NCBI RefSeq assembly: GCF_015689175.1
Contig: NZ_CP065047.1
Coordinates: forward strand, 4,650,001 to 4,714,000
Source: Mycobacterium kubicae
GTDB lineage: Bacteria > Actinomycetota > Actinomycetes > Mycobacteriales > Mycobacteriaceae
Reading direction: 5' to 3'
DNA length: 64,000 nt
The notes under the pieces are model-generated. The model had not been told where the DNA came from and did no database searches. It was given only the letters and a program-made list of their open reading frames with translations. Shown here piece by piece: positions 43,945-51,709 of this stretch (positions are counted from its first letter, which is position 1; every line of letters begins with the position of its first letter). The position numbers were made by a program, and so were the translations under genes.

Positions 43945-45243
43945 GTGGCCGCGGCCGGAAGGTTTCGGTTACCCTCACTTTTCGATTCGACTACTCGGAT
44001 AGAGGTTGGGACTCGTTTGGCGCAGGACACTGAAGTCGCTCGCAGCGCGAGCTGGTATCTGCTGGGCCCTGCCTTCGTGGCGGCGATCGCCTACGTCGAC
44101 CCCGGCAACGTCGCGGCCAACGTCAGCTCCGGCACCCAATTCGGCTACCTGCTGCTGTGGGTCATTGTCGCGGCCAACGTGATGGCCGGTCTGGTGCAAT
44201 ACCTGTCGGCCAAGCTGGGCCTGGTGACCGGCAACTCGCTGCCCGAAGCCATCGGCCAACGAATGGGCCGGCCGGCCCGGCTCGCCTATTGGGCGCAGGC
44301 CGAAATCGTCGCCATGTCAACCGATGTCGCAGAGGTGATCGGCGGCGCCATCGCATTACGGATCCTGTTTCACCTGCCGCTGCCGGTCGGCGGCCTCATC
44401 ACCGGCGCGGTGTCGATGCTGCTGTTGTCGGTGCAGGATCGGCGCGGCCAGCGCCTCTTCGAACGCGTCATCACCGGCTTGCTGCTGGTGATCGCCGTCG
44501 GCTTCACCGCCAGTTTCTTTGTCGCAACGCCGCCCCCGGATGCCGTCCTGGGTGGCCTCGTCCCGCGCTTCGAGGGCAGCGAAAGCATCTTGCTGGCCGC
44601 GGCGATCCTGGGGGCCACCGTCATGCCGCACGCGGTGTACCTGCATTCCGGCCTCGCCCGCGACCGCCACGGACAGCCTGCGCCGGGGCCACAGCGCCGG
44701 CGCCTGCTGCACATCACCCGCTGGGATGTCGGCCTGGCCATGGTGCTGGCCGGCGGGGTGAACGCCGCGATGCTGCTGGTCGCCGCGTTGCACATGCGGG
44801 GCCGCGGGGACGTCGCAACGATCGATGGCGCTTATGCCGCCGTGCACGACACCTTGGGCGCCACCATCGCGATCATGTTCGCCATCGGCTTGCTGGCCTC
44901 CGGTCTGGCGTCCTCGTCGGTGGGCGCCTATGCCGGCGCCATGATCATGTCGGGTCTGCTGCACTGGTCGGTGCCGATGGTGGTGCGCCGCCTGGTCACG
45001 CTGATCCCAGCCATCTCGCTGCTGGCTTTGGGGTTCGACCCCACCCGCACGTTGGTCCTCTCCCAAGTGGTGCTGTCCTTCGGAATACCGTTTGCGGTAC
45101 TGCCGCTGGTCCGGCTCACGAGCAACCGGGAAGTGATGGGCAGCGACACCAACCACCGCGCCACCACCGCGATCGGTTGGGTGGTCGCGGTGATGATCAG
45201 CCTGCTCAATGCGGTGCTGATCTATCTGACCGTCGCCGGCTAG
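43945..45243 (+). CDS. mntH: Nramp divalent metal transporter MntH
   Basis: 432 residues from GTG 43945; the conserved part begins at about residue 32 (ASWYLLGPAFVAAIAYVDPGNVAANVSS), with the metal-binding DPGN in helix 1. Helix 6 is GATVMPHAVYLHSGLARDRHG, with the MPH motif. About eleven membrane segments, for example VGGLITGAVSMLLLSV and VVLSFGIPFAVLPLVRL. It imports Mn2+ (and Fe2+/Zn2+) with protons and corresponds to Rv0924c. The N-terminal 30 residues are variable, so the exact start is uncertain. Confidence 0.94.
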   Translation: MAAAGRFRLPSLFDSTTRIEVGTRLAQDTEVARSASWYLLGPAFVAAIAYVDPGNVAANVSSGTQFGYLLLWVIVAANVMAGLVQYLSAKLGLVTGNSLPEAIGQRMGRPARLAYWAQAEIVAMSTDVAEVIGGAIALRILFHLPLPVGGLITGAVSMLLLSVQDRRGQRLFERVITGLLLVIAVGFTASFFVATPPPDAVLGGLVPRFEGSESILLAAAILGATVMPHAVYLHSGLARDRHGQPAPGPQRRRLLHITRWDVGLAMVLAGGVNAAMLLVAALHMRGRGDVATIDGAYAAVHDTLGATIAIMFAIGLLASGLASSSVGAYAGAMIMSGLLHWSVPMVVRRLVTLIPAISLLALGFDPTRTLVLSQVVLSFGIPFAVLPLVRLTSNREVMGSDTNHRATTAIGWVVAVMISLLNAVLIYLTVAG

Positions 45244-45347
45244 GCTGGCGCGCCGCTGAGCCGGTACGGCAGGATGGCAGTGTCGTCGTTGGTCGAGGTG
45301 CGCGGGGAGTCAGCTTGCTGCAGATCAATTCGCGCCGGCGCGCCTAG

Positions 45348-46424
45348 ATGCCGGCGCGTCGGCACGCCTACTTCGCGTATGGGTCCAACCTGTGTGCGCA
45401 GCAGATGGCCAAGCGCTGTCCCGACGCCGGTGATCCGCGTCCGGCGGTGCTGCCCGATCACGACTGGCTGATCAATCAGCGCGGTGTGGCAACTGTCGAG
45501 CCGTTTGCCGGCAGCCAGGTGCACGGAGTGCTCTGGCAACTTTCCGAGCACGACCTGACCAAGCTGGACAGCGCCGAAGGGGTGCCGGTGCGCTACCGGC
45601 GCGACCGACTCACCGTCCGCACCGCCGACGGCCCGTTGCCGGCGTGGGTGTACATCGACCACCGAGTGACGCCCGGGCCGCCCCGCCCCAACTATCTGAC
45701 GCGCGTCATCGACGGGGCGCTTGAGCATGGGCTACCGAAACCGTGGATCGACTTCCTGCACCGCTGGGACCCCGCGCGCTGGCCGGGTCAGCCGTCGCCG
45801 CCGACGACGGAGCAAGGGCCGCAATCACTTTCGGCGCTGCTGCAGGAACCTGGGGTAGTCGAGGAGTGCCAGTTACGTTCCCGCTTCGGGTTTCTGGCCA
45901 TCCATGGCGGCGGGCTGGAACAGATGACCGACGTCATCGCCCGGTGCGCCGCCGATTCCGCGGATGCCAGCGTGTACCTGCTGCGTCATCCCGACCGCTA
46001 CCCTCATCACCTGCCGTCGGCACGTTTCGATCCCGCGGAATCGCCGCGGCTCGCGGAGTTTCTCGATCACGTCGACGTGGTCGTCTCGCTGCACGGGTAC
46101 GGCCGAATTGGACGCAGCACCCAGTTGTTGGCCGGAGGCCGCAATCGCGCGCTGGCCACCCACCTGGCCCGACACATCCAGGTGCCCGGCTACCAGGTGG
46201 TCACCGATCTCGAAGCCATCCCACCAGAGCTGCGCGGTCTGCATCCCGACAACCCGGTGAATCGCGCGCGGGGCGGTGGCGCCCAGTTGGAACTGTCGGT
46301 TCGGGTCAGGGGGCTCAGCCCGCGCAGCCCGTTGCCCGGAGCCGATGGGTTGTCGCCCGTCACTGCTGATTTGGTGCGGGGACTAGCCGATGCGGCCCGG
46401 GCGTGGCACTTGTCGTCAAGGTAA
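45348..46424 (+). CDS. Fusion of gamma-glutamylcyclotransferase-like and poly-gamma-glutamate-hydrolase-like domains
   Basis: 358 residues from ATG 45348. Residues 5-140 are GGCT-like: YFAYGSNLCAQQMAKRCP (the YGSNL substrate motif), VHGVLWQLSEHDLTKLDSAEG with the expected acidic residues, and AWVYI. Residues 165-355 resemble the zinc-dependent PghP-type poly-gamma-glutamate hydrolases: RFGFLAIHGGGLEQMTDVIA (HGGxxE), VVSLHGYGR and LEAIPPELRGLHPDNPVNRARGGGAQLELSVRVRG. Both halves act on gamma-glutamyl bonds, so a combined role in gamma-glutamyl peptide breakdown is plausible. No signal peptide. Downstream of mntH, 104 bp. Confidence 0.78.
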   Translation: MPARRHAYFAYGSNLCAQQMAKRCPDAGDPRPAVLPDHDWLINQRGVATVEPFAGSQVHGVLWQLSEHDLTKLDSAEGVPVRYRRDRLTVRTADGPLPAWVYIDHRVTPGPPRPNYLTRVIDGALEHGLPKPWIDFLHRWDPARWPGQPSPPTTEQGPQSLSALLQEPGVVEECQLRSRFGFLAIHGGGLEQMTDVIARCAADSADASVYLLRHPDRYPHHLPSARFDPAESPRLAEFLDHVDVVVSLHGYGRIGRSTQLLAGGRNRALATHLARHIQVPGYQVVTDLEAIPPELRGLHPDNPVNRARGGGAQLELSVRVRGLSPRSPLPGADGLSPVTADLVRGLADAARAWHLSSR

Positions 46425-46441
46425 CTAAACGGAGGTCATTG

Positions 46442-47260
46442 GTGGTCAGGGATTTTCGCTTCAGTTTGAGCGTGCGCTTCTTCAAGTCGCGCGAGGCGTT
46501 GGTGGAGATTGCGAAGCGGGCAGATGGACTGGGCTTCGACATCCTCTGTGTGCCCGACCATTTGGGCGCGGCGGCGCCGTTTCCGACCCTGACCGCGGTC
46601 GCCATGGTCACCGAAAAGCTCCGGTTGAGCATGTATGTGCTCAACGCCGCCTTCTACAAGCCGGCGCTGCTCAGCCGTGACATCGGAGCGCTGGAGCTGC
46701 TCAGCGAGGAGCGCCTCGAGGTCGGCTTGGGAACCGGTTATGTCCGAGAGGAGTTCGAAGCCGCCGAACTGCCCTACCCCAGCGCCGGCGCGCGGGTCGA
46801 TTACCTCGAACACATGACGACTTACCTCAAAGAGCATCATCCGCGGCTGCCGCTGATGATCGCCGGCAACGGCGACCGGGTGTTGACCTTGGCCGCCCGG
46901 CACGCCGACACCGTCGGCCTGACCGGCGCCCGGGTTCGCGACGTCGAAGATCCGCTGGCCGAGCGCATCGACTTTGTCCGGAACGCCGCGGGCGACCGGT
47001 TCGACGCGCTCGAACTCGACATGGTGATCACTGCGGTGCCACGGCCCGGGGAGAGCCTGCCGAACTTGTCGTTGACCCGCCGCAACGCCCCCGACCTGTC
47101 CGACGAGGAACTGCTGGCCATGCCGTCGGTGCTCAGCGGGTCACCTAGCGAGATGGCCGACAAGCTGGCGGGATTCCGGGAAAAGTACGGAGTCACCCAC
47201 TTCACGGTGCAGGACAACCACATCGACAACTTCGCGAACGTGATCGCCGAACTGCGTTAA
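46442..47260 (+). CDS. LLM-class F420-dependent oxidoreductase (TIGR03621-like)
   Basis: 272 residues from GTG 46442, chosen for GGAGG 6 nt upstream. MVRDFRFSLSVRFFKSREALVEIAKRADGLGFDILCVPDHLG, ERLEVGLGTGYVREEFEAAELPYPSAGARVDYLEH and LPLMIAGNGDRVLTLAARHADTVGLTG match F420-dependent luciferase-like enzymes. The gene is short for the family, which suggests one of the compact subgroups. It starts 17 bp after the GGCT fusion gene and is followed after 29 bp by tRNA-Arg. Confidence 0.85.
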   Translation: MVRDFRFSLSVRFFKSREALVEIAKRADGLGFDILCVPDHLGAAAPFPTLTAVAMVTEKLRLSMYVLNAAFYKPALLSRDIGALELLSEERLEVGLGTGYVREEFEAAELPYPSAGARVDYLEHMTTYLKEHHPRLPLMIAGNGDRVLTLAARHADTVGLTGARVRDVEDPLAERIDFVRNAAGDRFDALELDMVITAVPRPGESLPNLSLTRRNAPDLSDEELLAMPSVLSGSPSEMADKLAGFREKYGVTHFTVQDNHIDNFANVIAELR

Positions 47261-47289
47261 GCCCTAGCCCCGGTAAGCTCAGCCCGTCC

Positions 47290-47365
47290 GCCCTCGTAGC
47301 TCAGGGGATAGAGCACGGCTCTCCTAAAGCCGGTGTCGCAGGTTCGAATCCTGCCGGGGGCACCA
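47290..47365 (+). tRNA. tRNA-Arg (CCT anticodon)
   Basis: 76 nt with a complete cloverleaf: acceptor GCCCTCG/CGGGGGC (one T-G pair), D arm AGCTCAGGGGATAGAGC, anticodon arm CGGCT-CTCCTAA-AGCCG giving anticodon CCT, T arm GCAGG-TTCGAAT-CCTGC, discriminator A and encoded CCA. The last 25 nt before the CCA's second base form the attachment core of the integrated element. Confidence 0.96.
47339..47363 (+). repeat. attL core (25 bp) inside tRNA-Arg
   Basis: Identical to 56797-56821; begins CAGGTTCGAATCC and ends GGGGGCAC. It covers the T arm and acceptor 3' strand, so integration restores the tRNA. Confidence 0.95.
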
Positions 47366-47389
47366 CTTGAACAGGTAAAACGAGTTTCT

Positions 47390-47408
47390 GTGCAAGATGC
47401 GTGCAACT
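47390..47408 (+). other. Candidate integrase arm-type site, left
   Basis: GTGCAAGATGCGTGCAACT matches 56661-56679 (GTGCAAGATTCATGCAACT) at 17 of 19 positions in the same orientation. Each copy contains two TGCAA half-sites 11 bp apart, that is one helical turn. One copy lies 27 bp inside attL and the other 118 bp inside attR, as expected for P and P' arm sites. Confidence 0.6.
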
Positions 47409-47553
47409 GATCCTCGTTATGGCACCGACGAAGTCGAGTGGGTCTCGGTTTCGCCAACGCTTTCGTTTCTGATGCGCAACACGCTGTGGTGCCCCAAGGG
47501 GGTGGTACGCGCCGCCGCCAGGGGTCGCGTGGACAAGGAAAGCGGTGATGCGT

Positions 47554-48807
47554 TCACAGCTGGCCGAGCTCCTCCAGCAACTCCTCGGCGGTCACCGCTC
47601 CGTACATGAACTCGGACCCGTCGAGAGATTGCGTGCCGGGAATGAACGCATCCATGAGGTACACGCGAGGCCTGAACCCCCTCTTGGCGTCTCCCTCAAG
47701 CAGCCCAAGGGAAGTAAGCTTCCCGGTGTCATGGGACAGGGCGCGATCGCCTACGCCCGCGTACATTTCCGCCAGTTCTGGTGTCAACCGGCGAAGTCTC
47801 GCACGCGGCGTCCAGGCGTCCTCCGGCAGGCTCAACAGTAACGTTCGTCGCCGCTTCGACGTTTCACCCTGCGACTGGTTCTGGAACACCTCATGGACAT
47901 AGTTGACCCATGCCACTCGGCGCTGTTCCCATTGCACAAGTGCGATTTGCTCCCGAAGTTGATCGACGAACCCTTCGGCCGCGTACTCGATGAACCCGAC
48001 GACGTCACCGTGGCGCGACGCCGCGTCAAGCTTCGCGTAATACTTTGTGCGCGTGCGGTTGTAATGATCTGACAATAGGCTGCTCGACACCCAGGGGACC
48101 AACCCCGAATGCGCGAGGATCGCGCATTCGAGTGCACGCGCGGTCCGACCATTGCCGTCGCCGAACGGGTGAATCCACGCGATGTACAGGTGGCCGAGCA
48201 CCGCCGCGTAGAACGCCTGGAAGAATCGCTTGTCCGCGTCGAGCTTCCGGTCGTACACGTGCATAAGCATCTCGTTGACCCAAACGCACAGCTTCTCAAC
48301 TAGGTACGGAACATCCTCGGGGGGCGCCGCCCGATAGACGCTGCCGACCAGCAACGGGCGCGTCGTGTATTCGCCGGGTATGACATGGTCTTCGTCCGGG
48401 ATGCCCTGCAGGATCTCGCGGTTTTGCGCCCTCAACCACGAAGGGGTCAACTGCCACCCCTGCGAGTTGCGCGCTTCGACGTCGATGCGCTGCAAGACCC
48501 GCTCCATGTTCTCGACTTCACGTTGGAGATATTCCTGCGACGGCGGCAGCTTCTTGCGGTCCGCCAAGATTTCGGCGACCTCGGTCTCGGTCAAGGTGTT
48601 GCCTTCGATTGCGGTGGTCGCCGAGACGCCCTTGATGAGATAGACCCGTGCAAGCTCAGCAGCCAGCGCCGGCTGCAGCGGTGTGCCCGTCAGGTGCTGG
48701 CATTTGGAGAACGCCTCGCCCAGTCTGACGCTTAGAACGTTGAACTGGCCGCCGCGAAAATCGAAGCTGATCCAAGGATGACTTTCCTGATATTTACGTG
48801 TCTCCAC
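47554..48807 (-). CDS. Fic-domain protein, class II self-inhibited adenylyltransferase type
   Basis: 417 residues from GTG 48807. The Fic core motif is HPFGDGNGRTARALE at about residue 210, fully canonical (HPFx[D/E]GNGRxxR), so AMP transfer is likely. The N-terminal segment has the inhibitory helix motif in SATTAIEGNTLTETEV at about residues 62-77, whose Glu blocks ATP in class II Fic proteins. The rest of the N terminus is the Fic_N domain, and the C-terminal 120 residues look like a winged-helix (KLTSLGLLEGDAKRGFRP). A TATAGA -10-like box (48816-48821 on the minus strand) is 8 nt before the start and no SD is seen, so the mRNA may be leaderless. It is cargo at the tRNA end of the element. 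Confidence 0.92.
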   Translation of the reverse strand: METRKYQESHPWISFDFRGGQFNVLSVRLGEAFSKCQHLTGTPLQPALAAELARVYLIKGVSATTAIEGNTLTETEVAEILADRKKLPPSQEYLQREVENMERVLQRIDVEARNSQGWQLTPSWLRAQNREILQGIPDEDHVIPGEYTTRPLLVGSVYRAAPPEDVPYLVEKLCVWVNEMLMHVYDRKLDADKRFFQAFYAAVLGHLYIAWIHPFGDGNGRTARALECAILAHSGLVPWVSSSLLSDHYNRTRTKYYAKLDAASRHGDVVGFIEYAAEGFVDQLREQIALVQWEQRRVAWVNYVHEVFQNQSQGETSKRRRTLLLSLPEDAWTPRARLRRLTPELAEMYAGVGDRALSHDTGKLTSLGLLEGDAKRGFRPRVYLMDAFIPGTQSLDGSEFMYGAVTAEELLEELGQL

Positions 48808-48947
48808 CAGCCAAATCTATAATCTTGGCCCATATTTGTCCACGTTGACGCCGGCGTTTGCGCCGAGGTTCGCGCCGAGCGTAGTGTCGTCAGGGACGCC
48901 CTGCGTCGGCCGCCCTCGCGCGGTGCACAGGAAAGGAAGTTTGTCGA

Positions 48948-49115
48948 ATGGATACGCCGACGTCGGCGGCGCGCGACGCGCTGTTGAACTCAATCGCAGA
49001 GTCCGCAGAGGGCACAAAGATGCCGCGCGGCTTGGCACAGCTGGCCTACGCGTACGCGTGCGTAGTGTCGCCGGGATCCGCGGGCGAAGTCCCGTCAGAC
49101 GAGGGAAGTAGGTGA
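48948..49115 (+). CDS. 55-residue small protein, first gene of a coupled trio
   Basis: MDTPTSAARDALLNSIAESA with RBS AAAGGA 9 nt upstream of ATG 48948. The middle (LNSIAESAEGTKMPRGLAQLAYAYACVVSP) is predicted helical and resembles short actinobacterial hypothetical proteins of the pattern LxxIAexAeg...LAxLAxAYAxxxxP. The stop TGA overlaps the next GTG start (GTGA, 49112-49115). The function is unknown; it may be a helical adaptor or regulator of the genes below. Confidence 0.75.
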   Translation: MDTPTSAARDALLNSIAESAEGTKMPRGLAQLAYAYACVVSPGSAGEVPSDEGSR

Positions 49116-49342
49116 ACGTGACTGCATCGTCTGCCCAATGGTCGGTGGCGGTCCGCGAGCCGAACGATCGCGGCAACGTTGCCGCGGGCTACATCGTGGT
49201 GGTGCTCGAACAGGACTCCGAGGCGAATGCCCGCAACACCTACGCCGACTGCAAGCGGGTCGCGCCCAGCCTGGACTATCAATCTGTCGAGTTGCGGTGC
49301 GGCGACACGGTCGTCGAACGCTGGCCTGATGGGATGCGGTGA
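49112..49342 (+). CDS. 76-residue small protein, second gene of a coupled trio
   Basis: Starts GTG 49112 (MNVTASSAQWSVAVREPNDRG). The sequence alternates beta-like strands (WSVAVREP, AAGYIVVVLEQ, SVELRCGDTVVERW) and one helix (SEANARNTYADCKRV), suggesting a small alpha/beta fold. It overlaps both neighbours by GTGA, so all three proteins should be made in a fixed ratio. No family recognised. Confidence 0.72.
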   Translation: MNVTASSAQWSVAVREPNDRGNVAAGYIVVVLEQDSEANARNTYADCKRVAPSLDYQSVELRCGDTVVERWPDGMR

Positions 49343-49986
49343 TCAATATGGAGGGCATTCAATTGTTTGGTCGCGGCAGCCTGATGGATTTCAGCAATCT
49401 CCTCTCCACTGCTCTCGACGCAACCGCGCGGAATGTTGCAGAGCGCCTTCGAAACTGGAATGCCGACAGCCTTTTGGATACGCCGGCGGAAACGGTCATC
49501 GCCCAGCTCGTCGAGGAGGGCTCGGTCCGGTGCCCACGTCTGCTCACCGATCAGGCGTGGCAGCAACCCGATGCACGTGAGGTCGACAAGCAGATAATCG
49601 AGTTCGGAGAACCGGTCACCCGCCGTGTGAAACGACTCGTGCTCGTGGTTCCCTTTGAGGGTGAAATGGACGTGTTCACCCTCCGGGCTGACACGTCATC
49701 TACGAATCCGCCTCGGGTGCTGAGGTTAGATCCTCAGGAGCTGCATCTTGCCGTCGACGACCCACCCAGTGACGGCGCTGCGGTACGGGCGATGTTCGAG
49801 GAGCAGATCGCCAATATCGAAAGGTACCTCGGCTGGTCGCGCCAACAGATCGACGCGCACAACAAACGCATTCGTGACCAGGTGCCGAGGATGGTGGAGG
49901 TACGCCGGGAGGAAATGCGCGCTACGCGGAGGCTCCAGGCTGACACAGGTTATCCGACCAGCCGCCCCACCGGCAGCGACACCTAA
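49339..49986 (+). CDS. 215-residue protein, third gene of a coupled trio; possibly a shortened nuclease-associated protein
   Basis: Starts GTG 49339 (MINMEGIQLFGRGSLMDFSN). An N-terminal helical part is followed by a beta-rich part (VKRLVLVVPFEGEMDVFTLR, VLRLDPQELHLAVDD) and a long C-terminal helix (AAVRAMFEEQIANIERYLGWSRQQIDAHNKRIRDQVPRMVEVRREEMR) that looks coiled-coil. This layout recalls longer (about 400-residue) bacterial proteins with the same LGWSRxxIDxHNxxI helix followed by a nuclease-like C-terminal half; that comparison is from memory. Here the protein stops just after the helix. It converges on the SRA nuclease gene with a 72-bp gap. Confidence 0.72.
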   Translation: MINMEGIQLFGRGSLMDFSNLLSTALDATARNVAERLRNWNADSLLDTPAETVIAQLVEEGSVRCPRLLTDQAWQQPDAREVDKQIIEFGEPVTRRVKRLVLVVPFEGEMDVFTLRADTSSTNPPRVLRLDPQELHLAVDDPPSDGAAVRAMFEEQIANIERYLGWSRQQIDAHNKRIRDQVPRMVEVRREEMRATRRLQADTGYPTSRPTGSDT

Positions 49987-50058
49987 CCCATCGCACCTGC
50001 CGGTTGCCGGGAAACGAAAACGCCACACCGGGGCTAGGGGGACGCCTGGATATCGACG

Positions 50059-51015
50059 CTAGGGACACCGGCCCAAGCCGGTCATGTCGGTGAACTGGCC
50101 GGGACTGCCCTCCACGACGCAGCCGACGCCGTGGCTTTCGAGCAACTCGACCAGATCAGCGGCCGGCGTGCCGGGCAGCAACACTGCAAGCTCGGCGCCC
50201 TTCACGTAGCGGCCGTAGTCCAGGACCTGCCCGAGCGCTAGTCGTACGCTCATCCGCTCAGCAATGCCCTTCGCCTCATACAGCACGCCGTCGGTGATGT
50301 CGGCGGTGTCGGTGAACAGGACACCGGTAGGTGTCGTGATCTTGTAGCGCTTCACTTCTCGGCCATGCGATTTCAGATACTCCCGGAAGCGTGCGGTGAG
50401 CGCGGCCTCCTTCTGCACCGCGGTACCACTGGCAGTGCGCTCGAACTCGGTGCGCTCAGCTTTTATGTCCGCCTCCGGGACGGCGTCGACCGACACCGCC
50501 TCGACAGTCGATGCTGCGACAAATCCTCCGATCACGCTGAGCTGCCCGACGTCGCGAAGAACCTGCCCGACCGGCCGAAGCCGAAAGACAAACACATCGC
50601 GGGGCAGGCCGTCCCTGCCTGGCGCCTTCTTCGTGACGTGCCCGGTATCGGCGTCGATCTCAAACTCTCCGACATAACGGTGGACCCGAGTGCCGGTACC
50701 CGGTTTATTTCCTACCGCGACCAACAGCCTCAGCGCCCGGTTCTGCTCCTTGTGGTCAACTATGGCCTTATTGCCGCTTACGAGCCGCTGATCGCCGTTG
50801 GCACCCTCACCCGTGTAAAAGAACAGCTCACGGTTGGCGTCCCAACCGTCGAAGTCATAGCCGGACTCGCCGGCCTTGTCGTGATCGGAGTAGATGACGA
50901 CGTCTTCGGTCAACGGAACGATGCCGCGGTATCTGTGATCGCCGCCGCACCTTGCGGAAATTTCTTCTCGGGTGTTGTCCTCGCCGGGAGCAATCGTCCA
51001 CGTCGTTGAAGCCAT
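50059..51015 (-). CDS. SRA-like plus PD-(D/E)XK nuclease, probable modification-dependent restriction enzyme
   Basis: 318 residues from ATG 51015 (MASTTWTIAPGEDNTREEI); an ATG at 51048 is also possible. Residues 1-145 resemble the SRA-type domain of ScoMcrA-like type IV restriction enzymes: TIAPGEDNTREEISARCGGD, YSDHDKAGESGYDFDGWDAN, LFFYTGEGANGDQRLVSGNKAIVDHKE. Residues 210-318 carry a PD-(D/E)XK-type core: FTDTADITDGVLYEAKG (Asp, then ExK) and SVRLALGQVLDYGRYV with the trailing Gln/Tyr. It should bind modified bases in foreign DNA and cleave. No methyltransferase partner is present, consistent with a type IV enzyme. Confidence 0.8.
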   Translation of the reverse strand: MASTTWTIAPGEDNTREEISARCGGDHRYRGIVPLTEDVVIYSDHDKAGESGYDFDGWDANRELFFYTGEGANGDQRLVSGNKAIVDHKEQNRALRLLVAVGNKPGTGTRVHRYVGEFEIDADTGHVTKKAPGRDGLPRDVFVFRLRPVGQVLRDVGQLSVIGGFVAASTVEAVSVDAVPEADIKAERTEFERTASGTAVQKEAALTARFREYLKSHGREVKRYKITTPTGVLFTDTADITDGVLYEAKGIAERMSVRLALGQVLDYGRYVKGAELAVLLPGTPAADLVELLESHGVGCVVEGSPGQFTDMTGLGRCP

Positions 51016-51294
51016 GGGCGTGATCGTAGGCCGGCCGCTTGCCGTCATACGGCGGCCGACACGCCGTGCCGACGGTTTTCAGCTCCGGAGAGCGACGAGA
51101 AACCTGCGCCGGGATTGCAAGTTTAGATTGGCACAATCGCACCTCCGAAGCTGTTGCTGCTCAACCGTTTTGGTATTGCCGAACGTCGTGTTCGGGGTAT
51201 TCTTCACAAATATTCGGAGAAAAATGCGATAGATAAATCGGACGCGATCGTCCCGGGCGGCGCTGCCCTTCCAAAAAAAGCGGGGCCGTGCTGG

Positions 51295-51705
51295 TCAGCG
51301 GACACCGAGCACGCGCCCGTAGTGCTGCGAGTGCTCGATGGGCAGGGCGGCGACAGTCATGCGCTCGATGAAGTCAGCCTCGGCGCGGCGGCGGGCCTCC
51401 GCGGCTGCCGCGGTAATCGTGGGCGACGAGGCGGTCCGGGCCTCGACGACCTGGGGGGCCGGCCGCGGATGCGGCAGCGGGTCGCCGGCGCGGTGAAAGC
51501 ACGCGGCGCAGCGGCCGTCGTATCCGCCAAAACCGCAGACCGGGCACGGCGGCAAGGCGTGGGTGCGGCTGCGTTCATCGCGAGCTCGACTTTCGACGGC
51601 AGCCAATTCGGTGGCGACCCGTTCGGCTCGGCGCCGGGCGACGACGAGCTCGCTCCACCATGACCACGGTCCCGGTGCGGCATAGAGGCTGACAGTGTGG
51701 TGCAT
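51295..51705 (-). CDS. Small zinc-ribbon protein of the element
   Basis: 136 residues from ATG 51705 (MHHTVSLYAAPGPWSWWSEL) with AAAGGA 7 nt upstream. An Arg/Glu-rich helix (ELVVARRRAERVATELAAVES) precedes a four-Cys ribbon, CPVCGFGGYDGRCAACF. The rest is Ala/Arg-rich and helical. The leader, AAAGGACTAAACCC before ATG, is nearly the same as that of the next gene upstream. Unknown function; the 279-bp stretch between it and the SRA nuclease (51016-51294) is AT-richer and holds no gene I can support. Confidence 0.72.
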   Translation of the reverse strand: MHHTVSLYAAPGPWSWWSELVVARRRAERVATELAAVESRARDERSRTHALPPCPVCGFGGYDGRCAACFHRAGDPLPHPRPAPQVVEARTASSPTITAAAAEARRRAEADFIERMTVAALPIEHSQHYGRVLGVR

Positions 51706-51709
51706 GGGT

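Noticed and set aside
47554..48807. Fic/antitoxin (doc/phd or FicT/FicA) toxin-antitoxin pair
   Set aside because: The inhibitory motif is within the same protein and no small antitoxin gene lies beside it on the same strand.
48836..49111. 91-codon forward frame over the first gene of the coupled trio
   Set aside because: Arg/Gly/Val-rich, no RBS; the 55-residue frame has an RBS and a GTGA overlap with the next gene.
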